Notes under the pieces: model-generated
Database searches by the model: none
Told to the model about the DNA's origin: nothing
Seen by the model: the letters and a program-made list of their open reading frames with translations, nothing else
Shown: positions 28,325 through 58,074 of the stretch, piece after piece
Numbering within the stretch: the stretch's first letter is position 1
How the letters are laid out: the number at the start of each line of letters is the position of its first letter
Assembly: GCF_052324685.1 (NCBI RefSeq)
Contig: NC_135220.1
Location: 11,730,300-11,794,299 of the forward strand
Length of the DNA: 64,000 nt
From: Brachyhypopomus gauderio
Lineage: Eukaryota; Chordata; Actinopteri; Gymnotiformes; Hypopomidae
Reading direction: 5' to 3'
Translations under genes and position numbers: made by a program

Positions 28325-31300
28325 TTCACTCCTCTACGCACCCCTGCCCACATCACGAAGACACACCGCCAAGAACATTCGTCCTTAATCCACACGGTGC
28401 ATTCGGAGAGAAAACCTTGCAGAGAGTTTGTGCTTTCTGGTGCCAGCGTTGAACTACATCCTGCTCTCATGACAGCAGCCTATATAGGGCCAGTGAACAG
28501 GGAAGGTGACCTCTGACCTCCCTCCCTCCATCATACAAAAGTGTCACTCTGAAGAGCACCCGACGAGTTTCACTCTGCCCTGGTTTTCCCCTTAATCCCC
28601 ATGGGCCTAATGGCGCATAGAATACTATTGTAGTAAACTTACATAAATGTACATATATATATGTATGTTTGTGTGTGGATGTGTGCGCGTGTGTGTATAC
28701 GTGTGAGTAACATTTGGGGATGTGTATATGGTGTCTGTCTTACTAATGTGATAGTTAAGTCACCATCGTTAACTCAGATGGCTACAGAGGTCTGTGGTCT
28801 TTTGCTGCCCTGTCCCTGCCCTGCTAAACCCAATACATTACCAACAACAAGAGAACCTGAGAACATTTGACCATCACTGGAGCAGGAAGATCTCTCAGAC
28901 ACGGTGAGGAGCTTCTGCTCCATCCTGAAGATTGTGCCAGTGTTAGCAGGGCAAGGCGGCCATGTTCAGACTCTCATTTCAGTCTCCTTCATCATCAAGT
29001 TTCTGGAGTGTTGGCCTCTGACTGTTGGGTCTGTTAGACACAGTGATGGCCAACAGTTCAGTCTCATGGTCCTGCTCAACTCTCCTCTCAACTCTGTGTC
29101 TTTCTGTCTCTCTCCTCGTCCTCACCACTTCTTGTTCATGTACTGCTTTATTTATTGTAAGCAATAATGAACCTAAACAAGCCATGGATGAAGAAAACTC
29201 TTGAGAACTTTGTGAGGAGAACTCTTTATAAGAAGAATTCTTTGTGAGAACTCTTTGTGAGGTGAAGGCGTCGTGAGGAGAACTCTTTGCGAGGAGAACT
29301 CTGTGAGAATTCTTCATGAGGAGAACTTTGTGAGAATTTTTCATGAGAGCTCTTTGCGAGGAGAGCTCTTTGTGAGGAGAACTCTTTGTGAGAACTCTTC
29401 GGGAGGAGAACGCTTTTTGAGGCCGCAGCATCTCCAAAGCAGAGCAGCAGAAGAGTTTAAAGTGATATGCGGGAGGAGAAGAAAAAAAAGTATAAAAAAC
29501 CCTACGTGTTACTGATGGTCATCACTGTATTCTGTTAAAGCTGTGTAAAGACTAAACATATTGTACTACTCTCTTACAGACGCATATCAATGATAGCCAT
29601 ACCCTAACAGCCTCACCACCCTGCCTGGTGCCTACAGTCCACGGCAGACATGACATGCTGCTGATTTCAGGAATGGTGGGGGAGGGGCGGGGTCAAGGGT
29701 CAGTAGGGCGGAGCTTTGGCTCGGGCGCTCCTCTGTCCATAGACGCATCTCGCAGACTGTCACACTTAAGGCTTTGCTTCAGGTCTTTCACGAGGTGTTC
29801 CCTCAAGGATACTGCTTGTATTGAACAGCCAAGAGTAGACTGGAGTGACCTTATGGACCGCCCTCCCCCTGCCTGGCTGTGGGCGGGGCTGTGGAGGCGG
29901 ATCGGCAGGGAGGAGGAGTTTGGGTAGCGCTCCAAATCCACCCAGGCCAGCAGCCTGTGAGCACCACTACGTCTAAGGCTCACCAGTTACCACACACCAC
30001 TGCACAGAAGGCTAGCCTTGAACACACGACAAGAGGAAGACGAATCCTCACATATATTGTGTCTCTAGAACTTTTTACTTTTCACTCTCAGTTATTTAAG
30101 ATAAATCCCCAAGTGTTGCCTTTTCATGTGGGGAAGGGGAACCCGCCCCCCTGTGTCTGCCGGGCCCTACTTACCCCATCAGCCTACCCCCCCCTGCAGA
30201 TTAGCTCAGCGTAAATAGTGAACCTGTACGTGTATCTTCGTGGTACTGTAGTATTATAAATATGTATATCCTAACTGGTGACTATCATGTATAAAGAGTA
30301 TAAGACGTCTGTGTGGAGTCTGATTTTTTATGGCTGCCCACTCATGCTGTGAGACGTTAAATCAGTGCAGAGCTGGGGAGAAACCCGCTTCAAAAACAAA
30401 GACGCCATTGGAGAGTTTGAGTATGTACGTGTTCACCTCCCCTTAGCCCCAATAGGCCGATGGCCGTGTGTGTGTGTGTGTGTGTCCATATTGGTGGCAT
30501 CCACTGGGCTGTAGTCCCAAGGCCCTCTGTGCCAGGAGGCGTAATAACAGGCACGGGGGTGAACATGGCACTACCACAGGAGGATTTAATTAAACATGCT
30601 GCCTTTTAATCAAGAGACCCCTCCCCCTGGAGCCCGAGGAGGCGGAGTCCCATGTGCAGGAGTGGGGACTGGCAGACGTGCACAGAGAGGAGCAGCTCCC
30701 ACAGTCAACAGTTGGGACAGAGGGAAGTAACTGATCACATCACGACTCGGAGCAGAGGCTGATTCACCTGCCTCGCCACTGGGACACGACCGCCATTACA
30801 GCTTGGGTTAGCCAGCCTGGCCCGGTCCTGAGATAAACTTATGATAAACGTGCGCTGGTTTTAAGACAGGACTGTGAAGATGACTTACACTACTGTCTCT
30901 ATTCCATTTCGCTGAGGTGTTAAAGGCCTAAAATCTACCAAGCACAGGCAGCAAGATGGCTGTAAGACAGGATGTAGGCGTAGGGCGTGGCAGCTACACC
31001 TTCAACGCACTGTCCTCCTGCACAGAGCCGAGCGCTGGATTGAGATGTTTTTAAAGCTAGAACACAGAGTCCATGCAGGGGCTCCCGGGAGACGTGCTGA
31101 CTAAGCACAACAGTTCACTCTGTGCACAAGTGCAAAAATCCAAAACATAAACAAACAAAATCTTTTTAAAAAAGGGTAAAGCGGTTCTCAGTGCCTGGGG
31201 GTTTGACATTTTTGGTGAGTTTATCTGGTGCCTTGATAAACACATGGGTGAATGTGACCAAACGCCAGGATGAGATGCTGGGAGAAGATTTAACCATCTA

Positions 31301-32870
31301 CCTCACCTACCTCACCTTCACACACACAGCCTGAGACGAAGGTCAAGAACGTGAGGTCGCAGTTCAAATACGGCTAAAGCCACTGGACTTAATCCAAGTT
31401 CCCAACATTACGCAGCTAAAGGCCGAAGGTTGATGTGTGTAAAACACAGCTAGGGGCGTGTGTAAAACGCGGCTGGGGGCGTGGCCTTGGGATGGTTTGG
31501 GGCTCCACCACTCACCAGTGCTTCATTATTTGATGATGGATGATGTTCATGAGTCATACTGAGAAAAGTCAATACAGAGACACTCTGTGCTGAGGGAGAG
31601 ACGTACACTTGGGTCTGAAGCCACACAGAGGGACATGGGGACAACCAGAACACGCCCCCTGGCCACCAGTACATTGTTCGGATTGTTCCGTCTGGTCTGT
31701 AAAGGACACAACAGCTGGTGAAAAGAAACAAAAACAACAAAAATAGCCAGGAGCACTGGTGATGGACAGGCCACCCCCCTTTCCTGCTGTGTGTGTGTGT
31801 GTGTGTAGGAGGCCCGAGTGCAGGCAGTAATGCTGAGCGTTGGAGGAACAGAGAGGGATGTGATGTGGAAGGAGATAATGCCAACTCTTACTCATCCATC
31901 ACACCACCGAGACCAGTTTCCTTCAGCTGCAGTCAGGCCACACAGCCTGAGCACACTCAGGTCCCGCCCCTAGTCCCAGTCACTCCAAGCCTGAGCCAGA
32001 TAGACTATGCTAGAAAACAAATACACAAAACTAACATAAAAAAAGTCATGCAGAATAAAGTGATTTGTCCAAATAATTTTATTTGTGTATTACATAAACA
32101 TACGGTATTCATGCCCATTCAATAGTTTTTGTTGGTAGGAATGATATGGGATTGCAGATATAAGACACCATCAGCTAAAGCATCCCTGGGATAGAACAAC
32201 TGCCCTGTTGTTAAAACAAGAAAGCAGAAATGTTGTACAAATAAACAACAAGGATCCTGCTAGAGTCGGGATCACCCTCACAGGGTTCAGAGGACCAGGC
32301 GCAGGTCGAGGGTCAGGGGTCATCACCTGGACTCAAGCAAGAAAACCTTGTGGTTTTGTGGTGAATATTACTGTTAGAATACGATTCTTTTGGTCACTTG
32401 AAAAGTAGAACACCTGAAATCCATGTGCAGGAGCTCCTTATAGCAACGGCTCTGCAGAAGACCGTCCTGTTGCCTCAGGGCCCTCACGCATGTGGGGGAG
32501 CAGCAGAGACAGAGCAGGGTGTCCCTCAGGAGCCCGCAGCACACGGCACGGCAAAACGGGACACGCCCAAGGCTGACTTCATGCAGCAACACATGCATAG
32601 CACAACACTGGGGGGGGGGGGGGGGCAGGACAACGGGAAGCCGGCCTGAGTGACACACACGTGATGTGAGCTGCCTGAGCCTCGGGGTTGTAGTGGGAAC
32701 ATATTTATTATGACACGAGTTCAAACAGACGCACGTCTGACACAAAGTCCACAGACGCAGGAACAGCACAGAAAACGAAACTGAACAAGAAGAAAACATG
32801 ATGTTAAATAAAAGAGCAGAACTTGGGAATGTCAAACGTGCACAAGAAGGTCACAGCCATTTCTCACACA

Positions 32871-33465
32871 GCAGGTCCTGCTAGACGAGGGGGCAGACTC
32901 TCCAGGGGTTGTGCCCCAGCTGAGGGGTTGTGCCCCAGCTGAGGGGTTGTGCCCCAGCTGAGGGGTTGTGCCCCAGCTGAGGGGTTGTGCCCCAGCTGAG
33001 GGGTTGTGCCCCAGCCGAGGGGTTGTGCCCCAGCCGAGGGGTTGTGCCCCAGCCGAGGGGTTGTGCCCCAGCCGAGGGGTTGTGCCCCAGCCGAGGGGTT
33101 GTGCCCCAGCCGAGGGGTTGTGCCCCAGCCGAGGGGTTGTGCCCCAGCCGAGGGGGCAGACTCTCCAGGGCGGGGGGGGGGGGGGGGGGGGGTGTTGGAA
33201 GTGTCTCCTAAGTGCACCGAGCGGTCGCTGCATTCACTTTAGTGTAAGCAGCTCCAGAGTCTCCAGCAGGACCTTCACCCAGATGTTGGTCAGAAGGTCA
33301 GAGACAGTCACCCCCTCTACTGCACAGGAGGCACAGGAGCTACGACTCGCACGCCCCCCAGAGGCCAAATCACAGAAGTACAATCTCCAACATACACACA
33401 GCAGAGACGATAAACGCACATACATATAGTTAAAGAACCAGCAGCATCTTTCACAGTCAATCATT
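32871..33465. repeat. segmental duplication, copy B, with expanded 19-bp array
   Basis: Copy B carries about 14 tandem GGGTTGTGCCCCAGCTGAG units (32,898-33,155), with CTGAG units on one side and CCGAG units on the other, and a poly-G run at about 33,172-33,192. It lies just beyond the trim37 stop, so may be in its 3' UTR or flank. Confidence 0.9.
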
Positions 33466-33846
33466 GTGCCTTAATTAAAGCGATCTCTCCCAGATCTCAC
33501 GCAGATCTCGCCCAGATCTCAGAACACATTCAGCAGCACATTGAGTACACCAAAACAACAAAAAGTAATGGTCACATCCATGAAACAAGGTGATACAGTG
33601 TAACACAAGTGCTCATATAACTACCCATGACCAGTGGGTAATTAGTGTTCAATAGCATGTAGAAACACACACATTTATAACCCTGATCACATGACAATGC
33701 TGGGCACATTTAGAGAATGGCTCGTCTCCCTCAGCCACAGCAAACACAGAAATACTTTGCTCTCCTGTAGTTAAAGTTACTTTAGACTGGAACAGAACGT
33801 AGAAGATTTTGAATACCCAGCACGGGCACCACTTGACGTCCGATCA

Positions 33847-50865
<17,019 letters not shown>

Positions 50866-50886
<21 letters not shown>

Positions 50887-51730
50887 GTCAGCCAGGGTGA
50901 AGGTCTGAGGTCTGTGGTCGTTGAGATTCCCTCCAGCAGCCAGGACACAGCAGAAGAAAACCTGCATGTAATAGAAATATTCTCTTTATCTACCAGTGCA
51001 GAAATATCACCAAATCACCAATATATGCCACATACTCGGTTAGACGTGCTAGTAACTATACATGTTCAATATTTAGTAAAGATAAAAGCCCAGAGATGAA
51101 CGACAGGTGGACCGATACGACTCCCAGGCCTTTCACTGCGTTTTGTAGGCAGGTGAGTGTGAGTGTGTGTTCACATTTAACTAACACACACTGGCCAGCT
51201 ACTCACTGCTCCAAGATCAGGTTTGTGAAGACAATATTAGTGTTCTTCAGAGAATAAATGCACTAAAGCCAAATAAGCTGTGTGAACACCTAAACTACAC
51301 ACACATCAGGGAGAATTAGCCAGCTAGCAGCGTTAGCTCCTGCTAGCCTGAGTGCTAACACCAACTACCTCAGCTAGCTTAGCCAGCTAGCTTTACGTTG
51401 ACTCTGGCTGGCCACCTCCAACGTTTCACAGAGCAATAAAAATACACATTTACCTTAAAATGCTGCTTTTTACGGTGAAATTACGGTTAACAGTTAAAAT
51501 CCCCGCCCGGTGTTAGCGGACTCGTTAGCTGACCGGCTAAGCTACACACCGCGCGCACATAAACATCCGATGCGACGTTCGCTTGTCAGGTTTCTGTCGC
51601 CATAGGAGACCGTCTCCACCGCTCTCGTGGGTCGCCGAGATTCACATCGACCAATGGCGACCGTGCTTCTGAGGGAGGGGCGGGGTTGTCTGCGACGAGA
51701 CACGCCCACCTCGTCAAAGCCGCATCTGCG
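50866..51730 (-). promoter_or_regulatory. trim37: trim37 5' UTR exons and CpG-rich promoter
   Basis: A donor-like AAG|GTAAAT at 51454 (minus strand) marks the likely end of untranslated exon 1. The acceptor near 50962 starts exon 2, which carries the ATG. Sequence 51,500-51,730 is rich in CpG (ACCGCGCGCAC, GATGCGACGTTCGC) and contains a CCAAT box at about 51,651 and GC-boxes (GGGGCGGGG near 51,676). This is typical of a TATA-less housekeeping promoter. The exact start site cannot be read from sequence. Confidence 0.6.
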
Positions 51731-53417
51731 CCGCGCTGCAGCCGAACCCCGCAGAGCTGTGGACTCAACCGGCTCAGGGCTTTATTCAAAAAGTGGAGCA
51801 CGTCCTTGAAGCAGCGGACTCAGATGTAGGCTACACTGGAGGTTATGCACGGGGAAAATAGATTGTAAATAATCGATTTACGTGTATTAAATGTTACACA
51901 TGACTACTGTAAAAATATCAGATGTAGAAACAGAACTTCAAGGCTGAAATCATCTCGGAGCAAATGCAAAGACGGTACTGAAGAGAGAAATAGGAGAAGA
52001 CCCGTTTGCTTCCCTCCCCCGGGGGACACTGACCCATATTCTAGGAGTCTGGAGACAGGTAACAGCCAGGGACAGGCCAACATCAGGCGGACGGGGGGAC
52101 TTATTAAATGGACCATTTTGGAAAGTCCCAGATGGGCTTGTAAGAGGTTATACCCACTGAGATTATCTTTTAAAGAGAAATTCTTGAATTTTGCAAAAGA
52201 AAGTGCGTTATTTGTGAATAGTCAGTAAAACCGCTGACCTCAGGTCAGTATACGTCTACTCGTCATGTTAACCGTACGTAAAGACATAGTAAGGTAAATT
52301 AGTAACTGATAAAGCCTAAAGGATAATGTTATCTGATCAATTCTATCAAAGCAGACGCAGAGCATGTTAAACACACACACACCTTGATTTACCTGCGACA
52401 CTGGTCATCATAGCGAGTCTATATCGTTTAAAATCAACCACAAGATGTCAGTGTTGAGAAGTGTTCACACAAACTAAACAGCCTGAAACTTGGCACCTTG
52501 GGTTTTATCTTCACACTGGCTTTATTTATTCTTTACAAATATTTTATTTACTCTTTTACAATGCAAAACAGTGCAACTCCACTCCAAAGTTATTTGTAAT
52601 TTACAAATAAAGCATTTAAAATGTTACATGTGTGCACAGATGATTCTTTTGCCACCGTGATGACTCCATTATAATGTGTGTACCATACGCTGCTGTGAGG
52701 AGTGTGAAAACCAAAAATGTAGTCATCAGTTATCCATAAAAGCAGATTAAACAAAACAATGCATAATGTCCAACTGTCCCCCCAGTTAAAGCTTCAGTTA
52801 GGAACAGGTGTTCTTAAGAACGGCAAGATCACATAAAAGTGAGCACTGCAGTCTCTGAGCACGTACACTGTGTTCATACACTAAACTGCATTGCAACACA
52901 CAGCAATAGGGGTGACACTGTTCCTGACACAGGCATCAGAACTGCACCACTAAAAGACTTGGTTCAACCATGCAATAAAAACAAACGATAATAAACAACC
53001 CAATCTAGTACATACAATGTGCTTAATTTTTAGATGTTTAATCTCTCACTTAATATACAGAGGAGTGTTTATATTTCATAGCTGTCTACATTCTATAATT
53101 AATGTAATAGCAAAGGCCAAACTGAATAACAGTTCAATATTATTAACTAGTGTTGGCTTATGTTGACACTGACTCTATACCACAGTACAGTACATTAATG
53201 TTAACAGTAAAATATAATTTAAGATTTTCCATTTTCCAAAAAAAGGTACCATATACTTGTACCTGAAGCAATATAATCTCATTGAATCAATATTTCCCCA
53301 TATAATTTCAAGCATTCAGAAAGGGTTCAAACTCCCTTAAAAGTAGTCCAAGTAGAGGGGACGTTCCTACACTTTAGTATGTGATTTGAGAGGATCTCTA
53401 TGTGCATGCATGCATGC

Positions 53418-53448
<31 letters not shown>

Positions 53449-53907
53449 CACGTTAAAGAACAGAACCAGTAAAGCAAATTCACTGTTGTGTGAGTTGCTT
53501 TCACCCGAGGATCAGCTCTTAGTTTTAGCCATTTCTCAGTAATGTAACCTGTAGATGCTACCGTGGGGCCTACAGGTGGAGGTAAAGGACACAAAGCCTC
53601 ACTCAGTTCCTCAGAAACGTCTCACCTCACCTTTCATGCAGCTCTAAGGGCAGCAAAATGTTAGTCCACGTTATGTAAAAACAAAGTGCAAAAGCTCAGA
53701 AGAAACGCAGAAGGCAAAAAGCACCCCCACCTCCCCCTCATCCAAATCCAGGTGAAGTCGGCCGAGGTGGCACACGCCAGGCCAGACAGCCCAGGGCCCT
53801 CACACACTTCCCTTGGTAAGACCGTGGACCTTGGAACCTGTCCAAGTACGCAAGCAGCCTCGCCCGTCCCAGAAGGCCCGGCGAAGGGCGTGGCTTCGCC
53901 CCGAGCA
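51731..53907. other. trim37-rabgef1 intergenic region and rabgef1 3' UTR
   Basis: No exon seen between the trim37 promoter and the rabgef1 stop. AATAAA-type signals on the minus strand at 52521-52530 and 52543 suggest rabgef1 3' UTR ends near 52.5 kb. (TG)n at 53415-53446 lies in that UTR. Confidence 0.6.
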
Positions 53908-54954
53908 CTACCCCGCAAACACCTGCGGCTGGAGGGGCGGGGGCAGCAGGTCGCTCTCCACGTTGTCGGCGTCGATGGCAGAGGTGCGAGGTTTGATCTC
54001 CAGCGGGTATTTCTCCAGGATCTCCTGCACCTCGCGGCCCACGCTCTCCTGCCAGGAGCAGAGCTCCGCCTGCAGGCTGTGGGCACCGTCTAGCACCTGC
54101 TGCTGCCGCGTCTCCAGGGACGAGAGCAGCTCCAGGTTGCGGTGGAGCTGGGAGAGGGCGGGGCCGGAATGGGGCCAGGGACACGCCTCCCCTTGTCCTC
54201 GCGGGGACACCTGGCCAGACATGTAGCGCTCAAAGTCTTCGGGAGTCAGGTTCAGGGAGTGGGCGTCCAGCTTCTCAATGAACGCCACTGCACAGCACTG
54301 CGACAGGGAGGGAGAAGGAAGATCGCTACAGTAAAGACCACCGAAATATGACTTCAGACTCAATTATTAGTCCTAGACTTTGTAATTAAAGTTAACTGAA
54401 CGTTCAAGTTAACAGAGTTCAAGTTTTTCGTCGTTGTGGTGAGAACTTGTGAGGGGTCGGTGCAGTAAGCAGCGTTGTGCAGTACGAACAGAGGGAGAAG
54501 TTTGAGGCCTCACCAGGTTGGTGAAGTAGTAGCCGTCCTCCCCGGCCATGAGACGACTCGGCGTGCAGAAGCGTGTGATGTACTGGATGTTGGAGTAGAG
54601 ACGAGGAGGGTTGGCCTTCAGCACGATGAAGATTAGGGCGGGAAGGAAGTCGTCGGCAGACGCCGGCTCCCCCTTAGTCACCCTGATTGCGTTGAAGATG
54701 TGTTTGCTGCAGCTGGTGATGCAGGCCAGCTTGTCCCTGGGTACACGTCTGGAGTCCATCTCGATGACATCTGTGAGGGCGGGAAAATGCAACACACACA
54801 TTGGACATATCTCGGAAACTTCCCAGGAAAGAGGACTTGGGATCTGGGTGCTGGCGCCTGACCTGTGATGGCCTTCACAACGCTGTCAGCCACTTCTGGG
54901 ATCTCCTCATCCACAGGAACACACAGCATCTGAATGGTCACCCAGTGTAAGGCC
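53908..54954 (-). CDS. rabgef1: rabgef1 exons 7-9: Vps9 catalytic domain and C-terminal helix
   Basis: Exons 54863-54954, 54514-54770 and 53908-54297. The Vps9 core is clear: [60 protein letters not shown] (catalytic Asp and Pro region), NIQYITRFC and [20 protein letters not shown] (conserved Tyr/Thr). The last exon continues with [16 protein letters not shown], a coiled segment, [14 protein letters not shown] and the terminal [11 protein letters not shown], stop TAG at 53910-53908. Candidate poly(A) signals (AATAAA on the minus strand) are at 52,521-52,530, giving about 1.4 kb of 3' UTR. Confidence 0.95.
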
Positions 54955-56604
54955 CTGTAAATACAGCACCATCAGAATTATCAACCACACTCCAAACACT
55001 AATTCACCCCCCAACACACTCAGGAACCTCAACAGACACAAAAACGTTATGAGAAGACCATTGGTGATTCATGAATTGACAGTCCATCACTAATGGCCTG
55101 AACAATGATGGAGGCGTGTCCACACCCAGGGAGGCGTGTCCACACCCAGGGAGGCGTGTCCACACCCAAGGCCTCACCGGATCCTGTGTTGCGTAGCCAG
55201 GTCCTTTTTCTCATCATCGGTTGTCTCAGGACAGAAGACACTCTTATAGAGGCGAGTCATGATGTATTTCTCCACTTGATCCATCACCCGCTCCACCTTC
55301 TCAGAAGATCCTGAAGGACCATTGGTGGAGAAACCCAATATCTCATATTTATCATTTCAGACTTGATACCAATAGCATTTCTAACTAACTTCTAAACACA
55401 AAACACTTGGTTTCTGAAAACAATGACGATGTCTAGAGTGAACAAATAATATGAAAACTATATGAATTTCTACATAAACCTTTATTAATGTCTGCCAGGT
55501 ACATTGTTTATGCTTGTGATTGAATTCAGGATTACTGAACTGCACTAAAAGGTGAATGAATGACCATTTCTAATGACCTGTGTCTTCACATAACGACTGC
55601 CTATCTGGCTGATAAGAAATCATTTGGAAATGTTTGAGAATTAGAAAACACAAAGTTTATCCTAGGAAAAAGTGGGACTTTGTAAAAGCATAATTAGTTT
55701 ATATATATAATATATAATTTAATAATTAAATCATTAGCATAATTAATTATTTGCTGACTAATCACATTATCAAAGCGTCGCACCTTTAAAATGGGACAGG
55801 AGTCGATCGGACATGTTCTGGTAGAAATCCTGCACACACTCAGAGAGCTCGTCAGCACCAAGGTCCTGAAAGATACAAAACCAATCATAACAGTGTATTT
55901 CAGCACAAAAGCTTAACAGCATTATGCCACAGCAGGTTGGGAGACTTGAATAAATATTTAATTGACCATGAATACTGCTTTTCCTAGTATTTGCTGCCTT
56001 TCGTTTCCCTCAGAAAAATGTGTTTATTGCCCTACACCTGACCCATTCAAAGACTAAAATCCAAACAGCATGTGGCATCAACTAGGATCCAATCTCTGCT
56101 CCTGTCAGCACAACACACCCCAAATGAGCAGGCGAGGCTCGGTTTATCAGACAAGATGAATCACATTCAGTCTTTCTGAACAACAGATCACAGATCAATG
56201 CATCGTACCAATGAGCCTGGTTTATTGGTGGGCGAGTCTACACCTTTCTGGAAAACTTGTACATTGTGTATATGTGTATGTAATACATATTACACACATG
56301 CGCATGCACATCCCCCCCAAAGAGGTTATATTAAAACATTTAAATGGTTTTGTAAGGTTTAATACTGTTTTTATTTGATGGTGTGACACCTCCTTGTAAT
56401 GAGAAGAAGACACACATGGGAGACAAACCTTCTTGGTGGCCATGCCCTCTATGAACAGACGACTCTGTTTATGGATTTCACGTCCCGGTTTCTGCAGGTT
56501 CTTTAGAAACTCCACAAATTCCCTTGACACGCGGTCCGAGTCCACACTCAGCTGGCGTGGAATCGACGGACTGTGTGACTTTGCCTCGTGACTCTCTGGA
56601 TGGG

Positions 56605-56663
<59 letters not shown>

Positions 56664-58041
56664 AGTGTTAATCTACACAAGCGCAAGACAGCAGGTGCCC
56701 TGGGTGTTTCAGTGGCGCTCTTCCAAAAGGTGACTGCACACCTGGTGGGAAGCAGCCACACCTGAACATTCAGACACTGAACTGCATGTCCTACAGCTGC
56801 AGGTATGTAGTTTCACCTGAACCCTGGGACCCTCTAAAACTACACACTGATCCGCGGCCATACAGACATCCAGGAAAGACTTGAGTGTTGTTTACAATAG
56901 GCAGTCCATGATAAAACAAGCAAACAAACAAAAAACATGCTAATCTGATTCTTTTGAAGGGGCACAACAAACGAATTATACATGCTACAAATTCCAATGC
57001 AGGATTTTCTTGTTAAGCATATAATTTTGATGTTATTAGACAAAAGGTATTACGCATTCACCTTGCACAGATCTGAAAACAGCATTTATGGTCTAATTTA
57101 CACCAAGTGTTTGGGTTGTGTGTAGGTTTTTCTTTTTTGCACAGAGCCAGGGCAGTGGTCACCCACCTCTCAGCCGAGACACCAGTGCTGTCCGCCACAC
57201 GCACGACAGCATGATGAGACACAGACACCAGTGAGCCAAAAGACACCCCCCCCACACACACAAAAACCACAAGAAAGTCAGAAAGCACACAGCTCTGAGC
57301 GCAAGTAGACTGCTGGTCAGCAGCTCCCAACCACATGACCAAGGATGAATAAAACACCAGTGATACCGTCACAGCAGCTAGCCTGGGCATCAGTACACAT
57401 CTGTCCTCAAGTCCATTTACTTCAGTCTGTCTACAATTTGCAATAAAATTGACCAAAATGCAAACGAAAAGATTTGTTTCTTTGCGCAAACGTGCGCGGT
57501 GCTTCTCTCACCAGTAAGAGGCTGGAGCCCAGGAGGCCGTTGGAGCTGCTGTGCACAATAAACTTCAACATAAGCCCCAGTTCCACACAGCTATGAGAAT
57601 GAGTCTGACAGGAGTGACCCAAAGAGAGGAGACGTCCTCTGTGCTCGACTTCCCAAAAGCACTGCGGCGTTAAACACAAAGTCTTCCATTGCAGCCGTAT
57701 CTCACTACGATGTGTGCGGCCCTGGTGCTTTTGGGAAACCAGGCTCAGAAGCCCACGCTCCTCTGGTCCTCAGTCCACAGCGATCACACAAAAGTACTGA
57801 AGAGTCACTTCAACCCAGGCGGCCCAGAGCGGAGAGCAGACTGGGCCAGACGGGGCACTCGGTCAGGGGGGCGTTACCTTCCGCGGGGGAGCCCATCTCC
57901 CAGGGCTGCGTAAAAATGCCCCTCAGGTCCCGCAGGAGAGCCTCACCATGGCTGCCCCTCCTGCCCTGCGCCTTGTCCACTCTCGCCCTCTCAGAGAACA
58001 CTGGGGCAGACCCGGGGCAGGGGGTGGGTGGAATGTGGGGA

Positions 58042-58074
<33 letters not shown>

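Larger units (their letters stand above)
25750..33846. other. ppm1e-trim37 tail-to-tail interval, presumed 3' UTRs
   Basis: No convincing coding exon was found on either strand. The two genes converge here, so both 3' UTRs should lie in it. Stretches around 30,180-30,330 (AT-rich, low repeat, TATAAATATG-like) look like unique UTR sequence of ppm1e. Candidate AATAAA on the minus strand occur as TTTATT around 32,080 and 32,704. The interval also holds (CA)n tracts (about 26,053 and 27,552), a degenerate GAGAACTCTTTGTGAG repeat (29,190-29,420) and two copies of a segmental duplication. UTR ends are inferred, not seen. Confidence 0.5.

Noticed and set aside
29628..29983. Paired ~96-100 codon frames on both strands, one with SRRLSHLR resembling a PPM1E tail motif
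   Set aside because: The similarity is a few residues, there is no supporting acceptor in phase, and it lies 3.9 kb past the ppm1e stop.
33234..33464. Minus-strand frame VTVSDLLTNIWVKVLLETLE, open in both copies of the duplicated block
   Set aside because: Open in both copies because the copies are nearly identical; no splice context or known domain.
57431..57679. Minus-strand frame with a donor-like end in rabgef1 intron 3
   Set aside because: No good acceptor in a matching phase and no recognisable motif, unlike the 57878-58000 candidate.
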